Assembly (NCBI RefSeq): GCF_018599185.1
Contig: NZ_JAHFVL010000002.1
Span: 674,041 to 738,040 of the forward strand
Source: Rhodanobacter sp. LX-99
GTDB lineage: Bacteria; Pseudomonadota; Gammaproteobacteria; Xanthomonadales; Rhodanobacteraceae
Reading direction: 5' to 3'
DNA length: 64,000 nt
Shown one piece after another: positions 1 through 8,777 of this stretch. Numbering within the stretch: position 1 is the first letter of the stretch; every line of letters starts with the position of its first letter. The position numbers and the translations under genes were made by a program. The notes under the pieces were generated by a model, which was not told the DNA's origin, did not search any database, and saw only the letters and a program-made list of their open reading frames with translations.

Positions 1-488
1 CCTATGGGCGCATCAGCAAGGCCGCGGAGTTGTATCGCGAGTGCCGGCGAGCCGGGCGCGAGTGCAAGGTCGAGGTGAGCGGCGGCGATGCGCGCTGGCT
101 CGGCCAGCCGGAGGCGGCGATCTACGCCGGCGACCTGCAGCGGCTCGGTGTCGATGCCGCCGACCTGCTGTTGGAACCGCGCAGCATGAACACCTGGCAA
201 AACGCGCAATTCAGCGAACCGCTGCTGAAGACCTACGGCGCCGACCGCGTGCTGCTGGTCTCGTCCGGCTTCCACCTGCGCCGCGGCATGCTGTACTTCG
301 CGCACTTCGGCATCCATGCCGCGCCGGTGCGCGCCGACTACGTCGGCGGCGAGCTGTCCTGGCTGCCGCTGTCGTACAACCTCGCCATGGCCGACCTGGC
401 CCTGCACGAATACACCGGCATCGTGCGCTATCACGTGTACAACGCGCTGGGCTTGAACGTGCAGGCGACGCGCGCCGGTGCGCCCTGA
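1..488 (+). CDS. YdcF/DUF218 family protein, 3' part (5' end outside window)
   Basis: The reading frame is open from the left edge (first full codon at base 3) to a TGA at 486-488, so about 161 C-terminal residues are visible. The stretch AIYAGDLQRLGV, then LLLEPRSMNTWQNA, then DRVLLVSSGFHLRRGMLYF matches the second half of the DUF218 Rossmann-like domain. In that domain a conserved Glu-x-x-Ser-x-(N)T-x-x-NA segment precedes a hydrophobic strand and an S-x-x-HxxR element. Family members are envelope-associated proteins of poorly defined function (YdcF, SanA, ElyC). The stop abuts the stop of the convergent aldehyde dehydrogenase with no spacer. Signal or membrane segments, if any, lie outside the window. 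Confidence 0.8.
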   Translation, partial: YGRISKAAELYRECRRAGRECKVEVSGGDARWLGQPEAAIYAGDLQRLGVDAADLLLEPRSMNTWQNAQFSEPLLKTYGADRVLLVSSGFHLRRGMLYFAHFGIHAAPVRADYVGGELSWLPLSYNLAMADLALHEYTGIVRYHVYNALGLNVQATRAGAP

Positions 489-1919
489 TTACGCTTCGCG
501 CATCACCATCAGGCGGATCTCGCTCATGTCCTCGATCGCGTAGCGCACGCCCTCGCGGCCCAGGCCGGACAGCTTGACGCCGCCGTACGGCATGTTGTCC
601 ACGCGGAAGCTGGGGATGTCGTTGACGATCACGCCGCCCTGTTCCAGTTCGTTCCACGCGCGCATCGCGTGGGCGAGGCTGTCGGTGAAGATGCCGGCCT
701 GCAGGCCGTAGTCGGAGTCGTTGACCATCGCGATCGCCTCGTCGAACCGCCGGAACGGCGCGAGCAGGGCGAACGGGCCGAATGCCTCCATGCGATTGGC
801 CTTCGCGTCGGCAGGCACGTCTTCCATCAGCGTGGCGTCGAGCATGTTGCCGTTGCGCTTGCCGCCGCAGAGGATCCTGCCGCCGGCCTTCTTCGCGTCC
901 AGGATCCAGCCGTGCAGGCGCTCGGCGGCAGCCTCGTCGATCATCGGGCCGAGGAATACGCTCCTGTCTTTCGGATCGCCGGCCTTGAGTTTCTTCGTGG
1001 CGGCGACCAGCTTGCGCTTCAGCGCATCGTAGATGTCGGCATGCGCGTAGATGCGCTGCACGCCGATGCAGCTCTGGCCGGACTGGTAGAACGCGCCGAA
1101 GATCAGCCGTTCGACCACGCGGTCGAGCTGCGGATCCTGGTCGGCGTCGACGATGCACGCGGCATTGCCGCCCAGCTCCAGCGTCACCTTCTTGTGCCCG
1201 GCGCGGGCCTTCAGGTCCCAGCCGATCTGGCCGCCGGTGAACGAGAGCAGCTTGAAGCGCGGGTCCTCGACCAGCGGACCGGCGTGTGCGCCGTCCAGGG
1301 TGAGGATCGAGAACGCGCCTTTCGGCAGGTCGGTCTCGGCCAGCACCTCGCCGATGATCAGCGCGCCGATCGGGGTCTTCTCCGATGGCTTCAGCACGAA
1401 CGGGCAACCGGCGGCGATCGCGGGCGCCACCTTGTGCGCGACCAGGTTCAGCGGGAAATTGAATGGCGTGATGAACGACACCGGTCCCAGCGGCACGCGT
1501 TTCGTGTAGCCGTGATAGCCGTCCAGACGGCTGGCCAGTTCCAGGTTGATCGTCTCGCCGTTGATGCGCACGGCCTCCTCGGCGGCGATGCGGAAGGTCT
1601 CGATCAGCCGGGTCACTTCGCCGGCCGCATCCTTGATCGGCTTGCCGGCCTCGATGCACAGCGCCTCGGCCAGTTCGTCGCGGCGCTCGGCGAAGCGCTG
1701 CGCGCAATGCTGCAGCACGGCCTGGCGCGCCCACGGCTTGTACTCGCGCATCGGCCTGGCCGCCTTCACCGCGGCGGCGATCGCCTTCTCGGTGGCCTTC
1801 GCGTCCGGCACGGCGACGCGGGTGGCGAGCTGGCCGCTGTACTTGTCGCGCACGTCGAGCATGTCCTTCGACGTCTGCGGCTGGTTGGCGAGGTAGTAGG
1901 GGTAGGTCTTGGCGAGCAT
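489..1919 (-). CDS. NAD(P)-dependent aldehyde dehydrogenase family protein
   Basis: A 476-residue cytoplasmic aldehyde dehydrogenase of normal family length. It oxidises an aldehyde to the acid or thioester through a cysteine thiohemiacetal. Visible signatures are TPFNFPLN with the oxyanion Asn near 154, the cofactor Lys in VLKPSEKTP near 177, SFTGG near 227, the general-base Glu248 in LELGGN, and catalytic Cys284 in GQSCIGVQR. The GQSC-I-GVQR context resembles the phosphonoacetaldehyde/lactaldehyde/non-phosphorylating GAPDH side of the family rather than betaine aldehyde dehydrogenases, but the substrate cannot be fixed from sequence. It begins 13 bases downstream of the acetolactate-synthase-like gene on the same strand, so the two are probably co-transcribed. 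Confidence 0.88.
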   Translation of the reverse strand: MLAKTYPYYLANQPQTSKDMLDVRDKYSGQLATRVAVPDAKATEKAIAAAVKAARPMREYKPWARQAVLQHCAQRFAERRDELAEALCIEAGKPIKDAAGEVTRLIETFRIAAEEAVRINGETINLELASRLDGYHGYTKRVPLGPVSFITPFNFPLNLVAHKVAPAIAAGCPFVLKPSEKTPIGALIIGEVLAETDLPKGAFSILTLDGAHAGPLVEDPRFKLLSFTGGQIGWDLKARAGHKKVTLELGGNAACIVDADQDPQLDRVVERLIFGAFYQSGQSCIGVQRIYAHADIYDALKRKLVAATKKLKAGDPKDRSVFLGPMIDEAAAERLHGWILDAKKAGGRILCGGKRNGNMLDATLMEDVPADAKANRMEAFGPFALLAPFRRFDEAIAMVNDSDYGLQAGIFTDSLAHAMRAWNELEQGGVIVNDIPSFRVDNMPYGGVKLSGLGREGVRYAIEDMSEIRLMVMREA

Positions 1920-1932
1920 GGGAATCTCCGGG

Positions 1933-3576
1933 TCAGACAGCCGCGCTCAGTCGACGGATTTCCTCGTCGAGGATGCGGTGGTTGTCGCTGTAGTCGATGG
2001 CAAGGTCGATCAGGTGCACGCCGCCTTGCGCATAGGCGCGCTGCAGGGTCGGCAGGAACTCGTCGGCGCTGGCCGGGCGGTGGCCGTGCGCGCCGTGTGC
2101 CTGGGCGAACAGCACGAAATCGGGGTTGCCGAACTGCATGCCGTAGTCGGCGTAGCCCATCTCGGCCTGCTTCCAGCGGATCATGCCGTAGGCGTCGTCG
2201 CGCAGCAGAAGGATCACCAGGTCGAGCTTCAGCCGCACCGCCGTCTCCAGCTCCTGCGCATTCATCATGAAGCCGCCGTCGCCGCAGATCGCCAACACCT
2301 TGCGCTGCGGGTATGCCATCTTCGCCGCCATCGCCGAGGGCAGGCCGGCGCCCATGGTGGCCAGCGCGTTGTCCAGCAGTACGGTGTTCGGCTGGCGCGC
2401 ACGGTAATAGCGGGCGTACCACAGCTTGTACATGCCGTTGTCCAGGCACAGCACGCCGTCGTCCGGCATGCAGCGGCGGGTATCGGCGACGATGCGCACC
2501 GGGTGCATCGGGAAGCGTGCGTCGTCCGCGTGCTCCCTCAGCTGCGCGTGGAAGGCCTCGCGCACCTTGTCGAACCTGGCGAAGTCCCAGTGCGGCTGCG
2601 GCTCCAGCGCGTCGGTGAGCCGTTCGACCGTATGCGCGATGTCGCCGACCACCTCGATCTGCGGGAAGTACACCGTGTCCACCTCGGCCGAGGCGAAGTT
2701 GATGTGGATCACCGTGCGCCGGCCTTTCTGCATGAAGAACGGCGGCTTCTCCACCACGTCGTGGCCGACGTTGACGATCACGTCGGCGGCGTCGATCGCG
2801 CGATGCACGAAGTCGCCGTCGGACAGCGCGGCGTTGCCCAGCCACAGCGGATGGTCCTCGTCGACCACGCCCTTGCCCATCTGGGTGGTGAAGAACGGCA
2901 GGCCGAGCTTGTCGATGAACGCGCGCAGCGCCACCGCGGTGCGCTGCCGGTTGGCGGCGGCACCGATCATCAGGATGGGTTTTCTCGCATTGCCGATCGC
3001 CTCGGCTGCCTGCACCAGCGCGGCGTCGTCGGGCGAGGGGCGCCGCGCGTATTCGGTGGGCAGCAGGATCGCGTCCTCGACCTCGTCGCGGGCGATGTCC
3101 TCCGGCAGCTCCAGGTGCACCGCGCCGGGGCGTTCCTCCTCGGCGCGGCGAAACGCCTCGCGCACGCGCGCCGGGATCGTCGGCGCGGAAACCAGCTGGC
3201 GCGTGTACTTGGTCAGCGGCTGCATCATGTCGACCACGTCGACCAGCTGGAACAGGCCCTGCTTGTGCGTGCGGATCGGTTTCTGGCCGGTGATCATCAG
3301 CATCGGCATGGCGCCGAGCTGGGCGTAGGCCGCCGCGGTGACCAGGTTGGTGGCGCCGGGCCCGAGCGTGGCCAGCGCCACGCCGGCTTCGCCGGTCAGG
3401 CGGCCCCAGGTCGCGGCCATGAAGCCGGCGGCCTGTTCGTGGCGGGTCACGATCAGCCGGATCGAGGACTCGCGCAGGGCTTCCACCAGGTCGAGGTTTT
3501 CCTCGCCGGGCACGCCGAAGATGCAATGCACGCCCTCGGCTTCGAGGGCCTTCACGAACAACGCCGCCGCCTTCAT
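1933..3576 (-). CDS. Acetolactate synthase large subunit-like ThDP-dependent enzyme
   Basis: A 547-residue ThDP enzyme of the acetolactate synthase family, which condenses two pyruvates, or pyruvate and 2-oxobutyrate. The N-terminal PYR domain carries FGVPGEENLD and the ThDP-activating Glu47 in TRHEQAAGFMA. The central domain spans about 185-320. The C-terminal PP domain has the metal/diphosphate motif GDGGFMMNAQ...DDAYG at about 432-463. A GGAGG ribosome binding site lies directly upstream of the ATG at 3576. No ilvN/ilvH small regulatory subunit is adjacent; the partner gene is an aldehyde dehydrogenase. This suggests a stand-alone or catabolic role rather than the main branched-chain synthase. 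Other ThDP decarboxylases of similar fold cannot be wholly excluded. Confidence 0.82.
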   Translation of the reverse strand: MKAAALFVKALEAEGVHCIFGVPGEENLDLVEALRESSIRLIVTRHEQAAGFMAATWGRLTGEAGVALATLGPGATNLVTAAAYAQLGAMPMLMITGQKPIRTHKQGLFQLVDVVDMMQPLTKYTRQLVSAPTIPARVREAFRRAEEERPGAVHLELPEDIARDEVEDAILLPTEYARRPSPDDAALVQAAEAIGNARKPILMIGAAANRQRTAVALRAFIDKLGLPFFTTQMGKGVVDEDHPLWLGNAALSDGDFVHRAIDAADVIVNVGHDVVEKPPFFMQKGRRTVIHINFASAEVDTVYFPQIEVVGDIAHTVERLTDALEPQPHWDFARFDKVREAFHAQLREHADDARFPMHPVRIVADTRRCMPDDGVLCLDNGMYKLWYARYYRARQPNTVLLDNALATMGAGLPSAMAAKMAYPQRKVLAICGDGGFMMNAQELETAVRLKLDLVILLLRDDAYGMIRWKQAEMGYADYGMQFGNPDFVLFAQAHGAHGHRPASADEFLPTLQRAYAQGGVHLIDLAIDYSDNHRILDEEIRRLSAAV

Positions 3577-3643
3577 GCATCGCCTCCGCGGGAAAGGCGT
3601 GAAGGATGCGTGCCGCGACGTTCAGTTTGCGTGAGCGGAGCGG

Positions 3644-4993
3644 TCAGTCGTCGCTGACCCGCAGCGGCAGCTCGCCGTCGGCGAGGCGCGCGCGCAGCCG
3701 CGTGTCCACGGCGACACCCTGGGCCGAGCGCAGCACCTGGCCATCCGCGTCGAACAGGATCACGTAGCCGCGCTCGAGCGTGGCCAGCGGGCTGACCGCG
3801 TGCAGCGCATGACCGGCGTGGCGCAGCGTCGTCTGCCGGCGTTCGAGGATGTGCGTGATCGCGCGGCGCAGGCGCTGATCCTGTTCGACCAACTGGCGTG
3901 CCAGCAGCGACAGGCGCGCGCGCGGATGTTGTGCCAGCAGGCGTGCATGCAGGCGCTCCAGCCGCGTGTGGCGCCGCTGGCTCTGTTCGCGCAGCACCAC
4001 CGTCAGGCGGCGTTGCAGGTGCTGCAGCCGTTCGCGGTCGCGCTGCAACCGGGCCTGTGGCCGCTGCGCCTGCAGTCGCGCCAGCAGGTGGTCGACGCGC
4101 TGCGCGTGCGCCTGCAGGCGGCGTTGCTGCAAGGTGGCCAGGCGCTGCTGCAGCTGCCGCAAGTGGCGATCGACCGCCACCGCGTCGGGCACCAGCAATT
4201 CGGCGGCGGCCGACGGCGTGGGCGCGCGCAGGTCGGCGACGAAGTCGGCGATGCTGAAGTCGATCTCGTGGCCGACCGCGGAAACCACCGGCACCGCGCT
4301 GGCGTGGATCGCCCGCGCCACCGCTTCCTCGTTGAACGCCCACAGATCTTCCAGCGAGCCGCCGCCGCGGGTCAGCAGCAGCACGTCGTAGCGCGCGCTG
4401 GCCGATGCCTTGCGCAGCATCGCCACGATCGCCGGCGGCGCCTCGCGGCCCTGCACCGGCACCGGCAGCACCTCGACGTCGGCCAGCGGCCAGCGCCGCG
4501 CCAGCACGCTCAGCACGTCGCGAACCGCCGCGCCGGTGGCCGAAGTGATCACGCCGATGCGCCGCGCGTAATGGGGCAGCGCGCGCTTGCGCGCCGGGTC
4601 GAACAGGCCTTCGGCGTCGAGCCTGGCCTTGAGCTGCTCGAACTCGCGCTGCAGCGCGCCTTCGCCGGCCGGTTCCATGTACTCGGCGACCAGTTGGAAC
4701 TCCCCGCGCGGTTCGTACAGGCCGACCTTGGCGCGCAGCAGCACCTGCATGCCGTCGACGGGGCGGAAGCGCAGCGCGGAAGCTTTCAGCTTGAACATGG
4801 CGCAACGCACCTGGGCGCCGCTGTCCTTCAGGGTGAAGTACAGATGCCCGGAGGTGGGCCTGGCCACGTTCGAAAGCTCGCCCTCGATCCACACCTGCGG
4901 CAAGGCGTCGCCCAGCAGGTCGCGCACCAGCCGGTTGAGCAGGGTGGGGGTGAGGACGTGGCGCGGCGTGGCGTTGTCGAACGGCTCGGGCAT
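3644..4993 (-). CDS. xseA: Exodeoxyribonuclease VII large subunit
   Basis: A 449-residue protein matching XseA, the catalytic subunit of exonuclease VII, which degrades single-stranded DNA to oligonucleotides with several small XseB subunits. The N-terminal OB fold (about 10-110) shows VWIEGELSN and SGHLYFTLKD. The nuclease domain shows IGVITSATGAAVRD, LLTRGGGSLEDLW, AVGHEIDFSIAD and DLRAPTPSAAAEL (about 145-275), all hallmarks of the family. A long, Arg/Gln/Leu-rich helical region (about 280-400), typical of the extended coiled arm, precedes the C-terminal segment. The nearest upstream gene on the same strand is the PLD enzyme, 97 bases away. xseB is not in the window. Confidence 0.96.
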   Translation of the reverse strand: MPEPFDNATPRHVLTPTLLNRLVRDLLGDALPQVWIEGELSNVARPTSGHLYFTLKDSGAQVRCAMFKLKASALRFRPVDGMQVLLRAKVGLYEPRGEFQLVAEYMEPAGEGALQREFEQLKARLDAEGLFDPARKRALPHYARRIGVITSATGAAVRDVLSVLARRWPLADVEVLPVPVQGREAPPAIVAMLRKASASARYDVLLLTRGGGSLEDLWAFNEEAVARAIHASAVPVVSAVGHEIDFSIADFVADLRAPTPSAAAELLVPDAVAVDRHLRQLQQRLATLQQRRLQAHAQRVDHLLARLQAQRPQARLQRDRERLQHLQRRLTVVLREQSQRRHTRLERLHARLLAQHPRARLSLLARQLVEQDQRLRRAITHILERRQTTLRHAGHALHAVSPLATLERGYVILFDADGQVLRSAQGVAVDTRLRARLADGELPLRVSDD

Positions 4994-5090
4994 AGGGGCG
5001 CGAGCCTAGCATGCGGCTGGTATCAAGTTGTGAGAAAACATCCGCTTGAGGCTGGAAGCGCATGAAAAGCATCAACAGGAAAAACCGGCT

Positions 5091-6557
5091 TCACTCGTCG
5101 CCTGCATCGCGCAGTTCGCGCCAGCGGCGTTTGCGCACGCGCCAGCTGCGGATGCCCAGGTTCAACGCGAACCAGGCGGCGATGGCGCCGAACGGCCAGC
5201 CGATCCACGCCGGCCACAGGAACGCGACCACGGCCAGCGCGGCAAGCGCCACGGTACCGATCACCAGCGGACCGCCGCTGGTGTCGCCGAGCACGCGGCG
5301 ATTGCTCAGCGCGGCGCCGACGCTGTTGGCGATGCGCAAGGCGCCGGCGGCGGCGCGGCCGGAACTGCCGCCGGCGTGGCGCACGCGCGGCGGTCTCACC
5401 TCGCTGCTGCGTACTCGCTCGCGGCTGCCGTTGCCGTGCCGGCGGCGACGCGAAGCCAGCACGATCTCGGTGGCGTTGCCCAGGTCTTTCTCGTATTGCG
5501 CGGCGAGCTGGCCGGCGAAGCCGGCGTCCTCGACCGCCACGTCGAGTTCGCGGTTGCCGAGCCAGCTGGCGATGTTGAGGTTGGACGAACCGACCCGCGC
5601 CCATTGGCCGTCGGCCACCGCGGTCTTCGCGTGCAGCATCGAACCGTTCCATTCGAACACGCGGATGCCGGCCTTCAGCAAGGGCCGGTAACCCGAACGC
5701 GACATGCCGGCCACGATCGGGATGTCGCTGCTGCCAGGCACCAGCAGGCGCACGTCCACGCCGTCGCGCGCCGCTGCCACCAGCGCCTGCACGTACGGCG
5801 CGAGGCCCACGAAGTAGGCGTCGGTGAGCCACAGCGTCTTGCGCGCCATCGCGGCGATCAGCTGGTCGAGCCGGTACATGCCGGCGGTGGCCGGCTGGGT
5901 GGCGATCAGCCGCAGCGCCACGTCGCCGGCCGGCGCGGCCGGTTCCGGCATGGCCGAAAACGGCCGCAGTGCGGTGCCGATCTCGCCCCAGCTTTGCGCG
6001 AACGCGGCTTCCAGCTCGGTCACCGCCGGGCCGCGCAGCGCTACGCCGGTGTCGCGCCAGGGCGGCACGCCGCGCTTCGGGTTGCCCAGCCATTTGGCGC
6101 TGATGCAGACGCCGGACAGGAAGCCGAGGTTGCCATCGACCACCAGCAGCTTGCGGTGGTCGCGGCTGATCCAGCCGAACGGCTGGCCCAGTTGCGGCGG
6201 ATTGAATACCCGCACCTCGCCGCCGGCCGCACGCAGCGGCGCCCAGAACGCGCCGCGCGACTGGGCGAGGCAACCGAACCAGTCGGCCACCACCGCGACG
6301 AACACGCCCGCCTGCGCACGTTCGACCAGGGCGTCGCGAAACGCGCGGCCCACCTCGTCGTCGCGGATGATGTAGTTCTCCAGCAGCACGCGCTGCCGCG
6401 CGCCGCGGATCGCGGCCAGCCAGGCGTCGTAGTGCGCGGCCGCGTCGATCAGCAGCTCCACCGCGTTGCCGTTGAGCAGCGGAGCGCCGGCGGCACGGCT
6501 CAAGGCCTGTTCCGCGAGCAGGCGGCTGGGGGTGGTCGGGATCAATGGCGTGGGCAT
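5091..6557 (-). CDS. Cardiolipin synthase-like phospholipase D family protein
   Basis: A 488-residue PLD-superfamily enzyme with two HKD motifs: HRKLLVVD at about 134-141 and HAKTAVAD at about 309-316. Each is followed by the expected GS/SN elements (GFLSG, RVGSSNLN). Cardiolipin synthases join two phosphatidylglycerols to make cardiolipin and glycerol. The start MPTPLIPTTP at 6557 was chosen because the frame upstream is antisense to the acetyl-CoA hydrolase gene. Unlike E. coli ClsA there is no N-terminal membrane hairpin, as in ClsB. Instead, a hydrophobic pair of segments lies near the C-terminus (about 425-465), after a basic stretch. It diverges from the acetyl-CoA hydrolase gene with 66 bases between starts. 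Confidence 0.85.
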   Translation of the reverse strand: MPTPLIPTTPSRLLAEQALSRAAGAPLLNGNAVELLIDAAAHYDAWLAAIRGARQRVLLENYIIRDDEVGRAFRDALVERAQAGVFVAVVADWFGCLAQSRGAFWAPLRAAGGEVRVFNPPQLGQPFGWISRDHRKLLVVDGNLGFLSGVCISAKWLGNPKRGVPPWRDTGVALRGPAVTELEAAFAQSWGEIGTALRPFSAMPEPAAPAGDVALRLIATQPATAGMYRLDQLIAAMARKTLWLTDAYFVGLAPYVQALVAAARDGVDVRLLVPGSSDIPIVAGMSRSGYRPLLKAGIRVFEWNGSMLHAKTAVADGQWARVGSSNLNIASWLGNRELDVAVEDAGFAGQLAAQYEKDLGNATEIVLASRRRRHGNGSRERVRSSEVRPPRVRHAGGSSGRAAAGALRIANSVGAALSNRRVLGDTSGGPLVIGTVALAALAVVAFLWPAWIGWPFGAIAAWFALNLGIRSWRVRKRRWRELRDAGDE

Positions 6558-6623
6558 CGGTCGAGTGTAGGCGATGGCCTGTGCGCGCGCCGTCATCACG
6601 GGGCTTCTGGCATCATCCGGCGC

Positions 6624-8567
6624 ATGCCGATCGAGCACCGCTACGCCGACACCGATGCCTGCGCGCGCTACCTTGCCGACGAGCTGGGGCCGGACCTGCG
6701 CATCGCCGCGCCGCTGGGCCTGGGCAAACCGCACGGGTTGCTCAACGCGCTGTATCGGCTGGTTGCCGCCGACAGCGGGCGTTCGATGCGCCTGTATACC
6801 GCGCTGTCGCTGACCCGGCCGCAACCGGCGCCGGGGCTGGAGCAGCGCTTCCTCGGGCCGTTCCTCGACCGCCACTTCGGCGCCGATGCGGTCGACCTGC
6901 ACTATGCGCTGGACCAGGCGCGCGATGCGTTGCCGGCGAACGTCGAGGTGCACGAGTTCTACCTGCAGTCCGGCGCGCTGCTGCGTTCGGCCAGCGCGCA
7001 GCGCAGCTACATCAGCCAGAACTATACCCACGTGGCGCGCGACCTGGCGGTGCAGGACATCAACCTGCTGGTGCAACTGGTGGCGCGCCGCGAAGGAGCG
7101 GACGGCGTGCACTACAGCCTGTCGTGCAACCCGGACCTGACCCTGGATTTCCTGCGCCAGGTGCAGCTGGCCGGCCGGCCGCGGCCGACGTGCGTGGCGG
7201 TGGTGCACCCGGACCTGCCGTACCTGGGCGGCGATGCCGAGGTGGCGGAAGCGTATTTCGACGTGGAACTGCGTCCGGACGCGTCGCCGCCGCTGTTCGC
7301 GCTGCCGCGCTCGCCGGTGGGTCTGGCCGAATACGCGCTGGGCCTGCACGCCAGCGCGCTGGTCAAGGATGGCGGCTGCCTGCAGATCGGCATCGGCGCG
7401 CTGTCCGACGCGCTGGTCAAGGCGCTGCTGCTGCGCCAGCAGGACAACACCCCATGGCGCCGCGCGCTGGTGGCGCTGGACCCGGCCGGCGCCACGCACG
7501 CACTGGCCGGCCAACTGGGCGGCCTGGCACCGTTCGAGGCCGGCCTGTACGGCGCCAGCGAGATGGTGATGGACGGCTTCATGCACCTGCAGCGCGGCGG
7601 CATCCTGAAACGACGCAGCTGGGACAACCTGGCGCTGGAACGCGCCGCCGCCAGTGGCCGGTTGAACCCCGCCACGCCGGGCGGGCATTACCTGCGCGGT
7701 GCGTTCTTCCTCGGTTCGCGCGAATTGTACGAATGGCTGGACGCCACCGAAGCGGCCGATCCGGATGCGATCGACATGTGCGCGGTCTCCAACGTCAACC
7801 AGCTGTACGGCAGCCATCAGGCGCTGGCGGCGCTGCAGCGGCGTGGCGCGCGTTTCTTCAACACCTGCATGATGGCGACCCTGCTCGGCGCGGCGGTGTC
7901 CGACACGCTGGAGGACGGCGCCGTGGTCAGCGGCGTCGGCGGCCAGTACAACTTCGTGGCGATGGCGCACGAACTGCCGGACGGCCGCTCAGTGCTGCTG
8001 CTGCGCGCCACCCGCAGCCACCGCGGCGGGATCGAGAGCAATATCCGCTGGAACTACGGCCAGACCACCATCCCGCGCCACCTGCGCGACATCGTGATCA
8101 CCGAATACGGCATCGCCGACCTGCGCGGCAAGAGCGACGGCGAGTGCGTCGAGGCGATGCTGGCGATCGCCGACGCGCGCTTCCTCGACGCGCTGTGTGC
8201 GCAGGCGAAGGCCCACGGCAAACTGGCCGCCGATTTCGCGATACCGGAAGCCTGGCGCCGCCACCATCCAGGCCACCTGCACGAGGTGTTGGCGCCGTTC
8301 CGGCACAAGGGCCTGCTGCCGAAGTTTCCGTTCGGCAGCGATTTCACCGAGGTCGAGCAGCGCCTGCTGCCGGCGCTGGAGTGGCTGAAGGCCGGCAGCA
8401 GCAACTGGCGCGGCAAGCTGCGTCTGCTGCGCGCGTTCTGCCGGCCCGGGGCAGCGGTGCCGGGCGAGGCCGAGGCGTTGGCACGCATGGGACTGGATGC
8501 GCCGACCGCGCTGGCCGATCGCCTGCAGCAGCGCCTGCTGCAGGCCGCCTTGCGCCGAAAGCCGTAG
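6624..8567 (+). CDS. Acetyl-CoA hydrolase/transferase family protein
   Basis: A 647-residue member of the acetyl-CoA hydrolase/CoA-transferase superfamily. The C-terminal half is clearest: DGAVVSGVGGQYNFVAMA, then NIRWNYGQTTIPRHL and DIVITEYGIADLRGKSD, which form the conserved acyl-CoA-binding core. The N-terminal domain contains GLGKPHGLLNALYRL. The protein is longer than the roughly 430-510 residue succinate or 4-hydroxybutyrate CoA-transferases, with extra sequence within the first 330 residues and a C-terminal extension. The ATG at 6624 is preceded by noncoding sequence shared with the divergent cls-like gene. Hydrolase versus CoA-transferase activity cannot be decided here. Confidence 0.85.
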   Translation: MPIEHRYADTDACARYLADELGPDLRIAAPLGLGKPHGLLNALYRLVAADSGRSMRLYTALSLTRPQPAPGLEQRFLGPFLDRHFGADAVDLHYALDQARDALPANVEVHEFYLQSGALLRSASAQRSYISQNYTHVARDLAVQDINLLVQLVARREGADGVHYSLSCNPDLTLDFLRQVQLAGRPRPTCVAVVHPDLPYLGGDAEVAEAYFDVELRPDASPPLFALPRSPVGLAEYALGLHASALVKDGGCLQIGIGALSDALVKALLLRQQDNTPWRRALVALDPAGATHALAGQLGGLAPFEAGLYGASEMVMDGFMHLQRGGILKRRSWDNLALERAAASGRLNPATPGGHYLRGAFFLGSRELYEWLDATEAADPDAIDMCAVSNVNQLYGSHQALAALQRRGARFFNTCMMATLLGAAVSDTLEDGAVVSGVGGQYNFVAMAHELPDGRSVLLLRATRSHRGGIESNIRWNYGQTTIPRHLRDIVITEYGIADLRGKSDGECVEAMLAIADARFLDALCAQAKAHGKLAADFAIPEAWRRHHPGHLHEVLAPFRHKGLLPKFPFGSDFTEVEQRLLPALEWLKAGSSNWRGKLRLLRAFCRPGAAVPGEAEALARMGLDAPTALADRLQQRLLQAALRRKP

Positions 8568-8582
8568 GAGCCGGCCGGCGGG

Positions 8583-8777
8583 CTATGGCGTGGAGCGGTC
8601 GGTTTCGCCGGACGAGTCGGGGGCAGGTTCTGCCGGCGCGGGGTCGTCCATCAAGGGCAGCACCGACGGGCTGTCCAGGTCGTCGAACTGCTGGTGGTTG
8701 ACCGCCCAGAAGAACAGCCACACCGCGACCACCACCACCAGCAGGGTGACCGGGATCAGCACCAGCAGGATGTTCAT
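8583..8777 (-). CDS. ccoS: cbb3-type cytochrome oxidase assembly protein CcoS
   Basis: A 64-residue protein with one N-terminal membrane helix (ILLVLIPVTLLVVVVAVWLF). The sequence FFWAVNHQQFDDLDSP that follows is diagnostic of CcoS/FixS, which is needed for insertion of copper/heme cofactors into cbb3 oxidase. An acidic Pro-rich tail ends the protein. The start codon overlaps the ccoI stop (ATGA), so translation is probably coupled. It is the last gene of the minus-strand cco locus and ends 15 bases from the convergent acetyl-CoA hydrolase gene. Confidence 0.9.
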   Translation of the reverse strand: MNILLVLIPVTLLVVVVAVWLFFWAVNHQQFDDLDSPSVLPLMDDPAPAEPAPDSSGETDRSTP

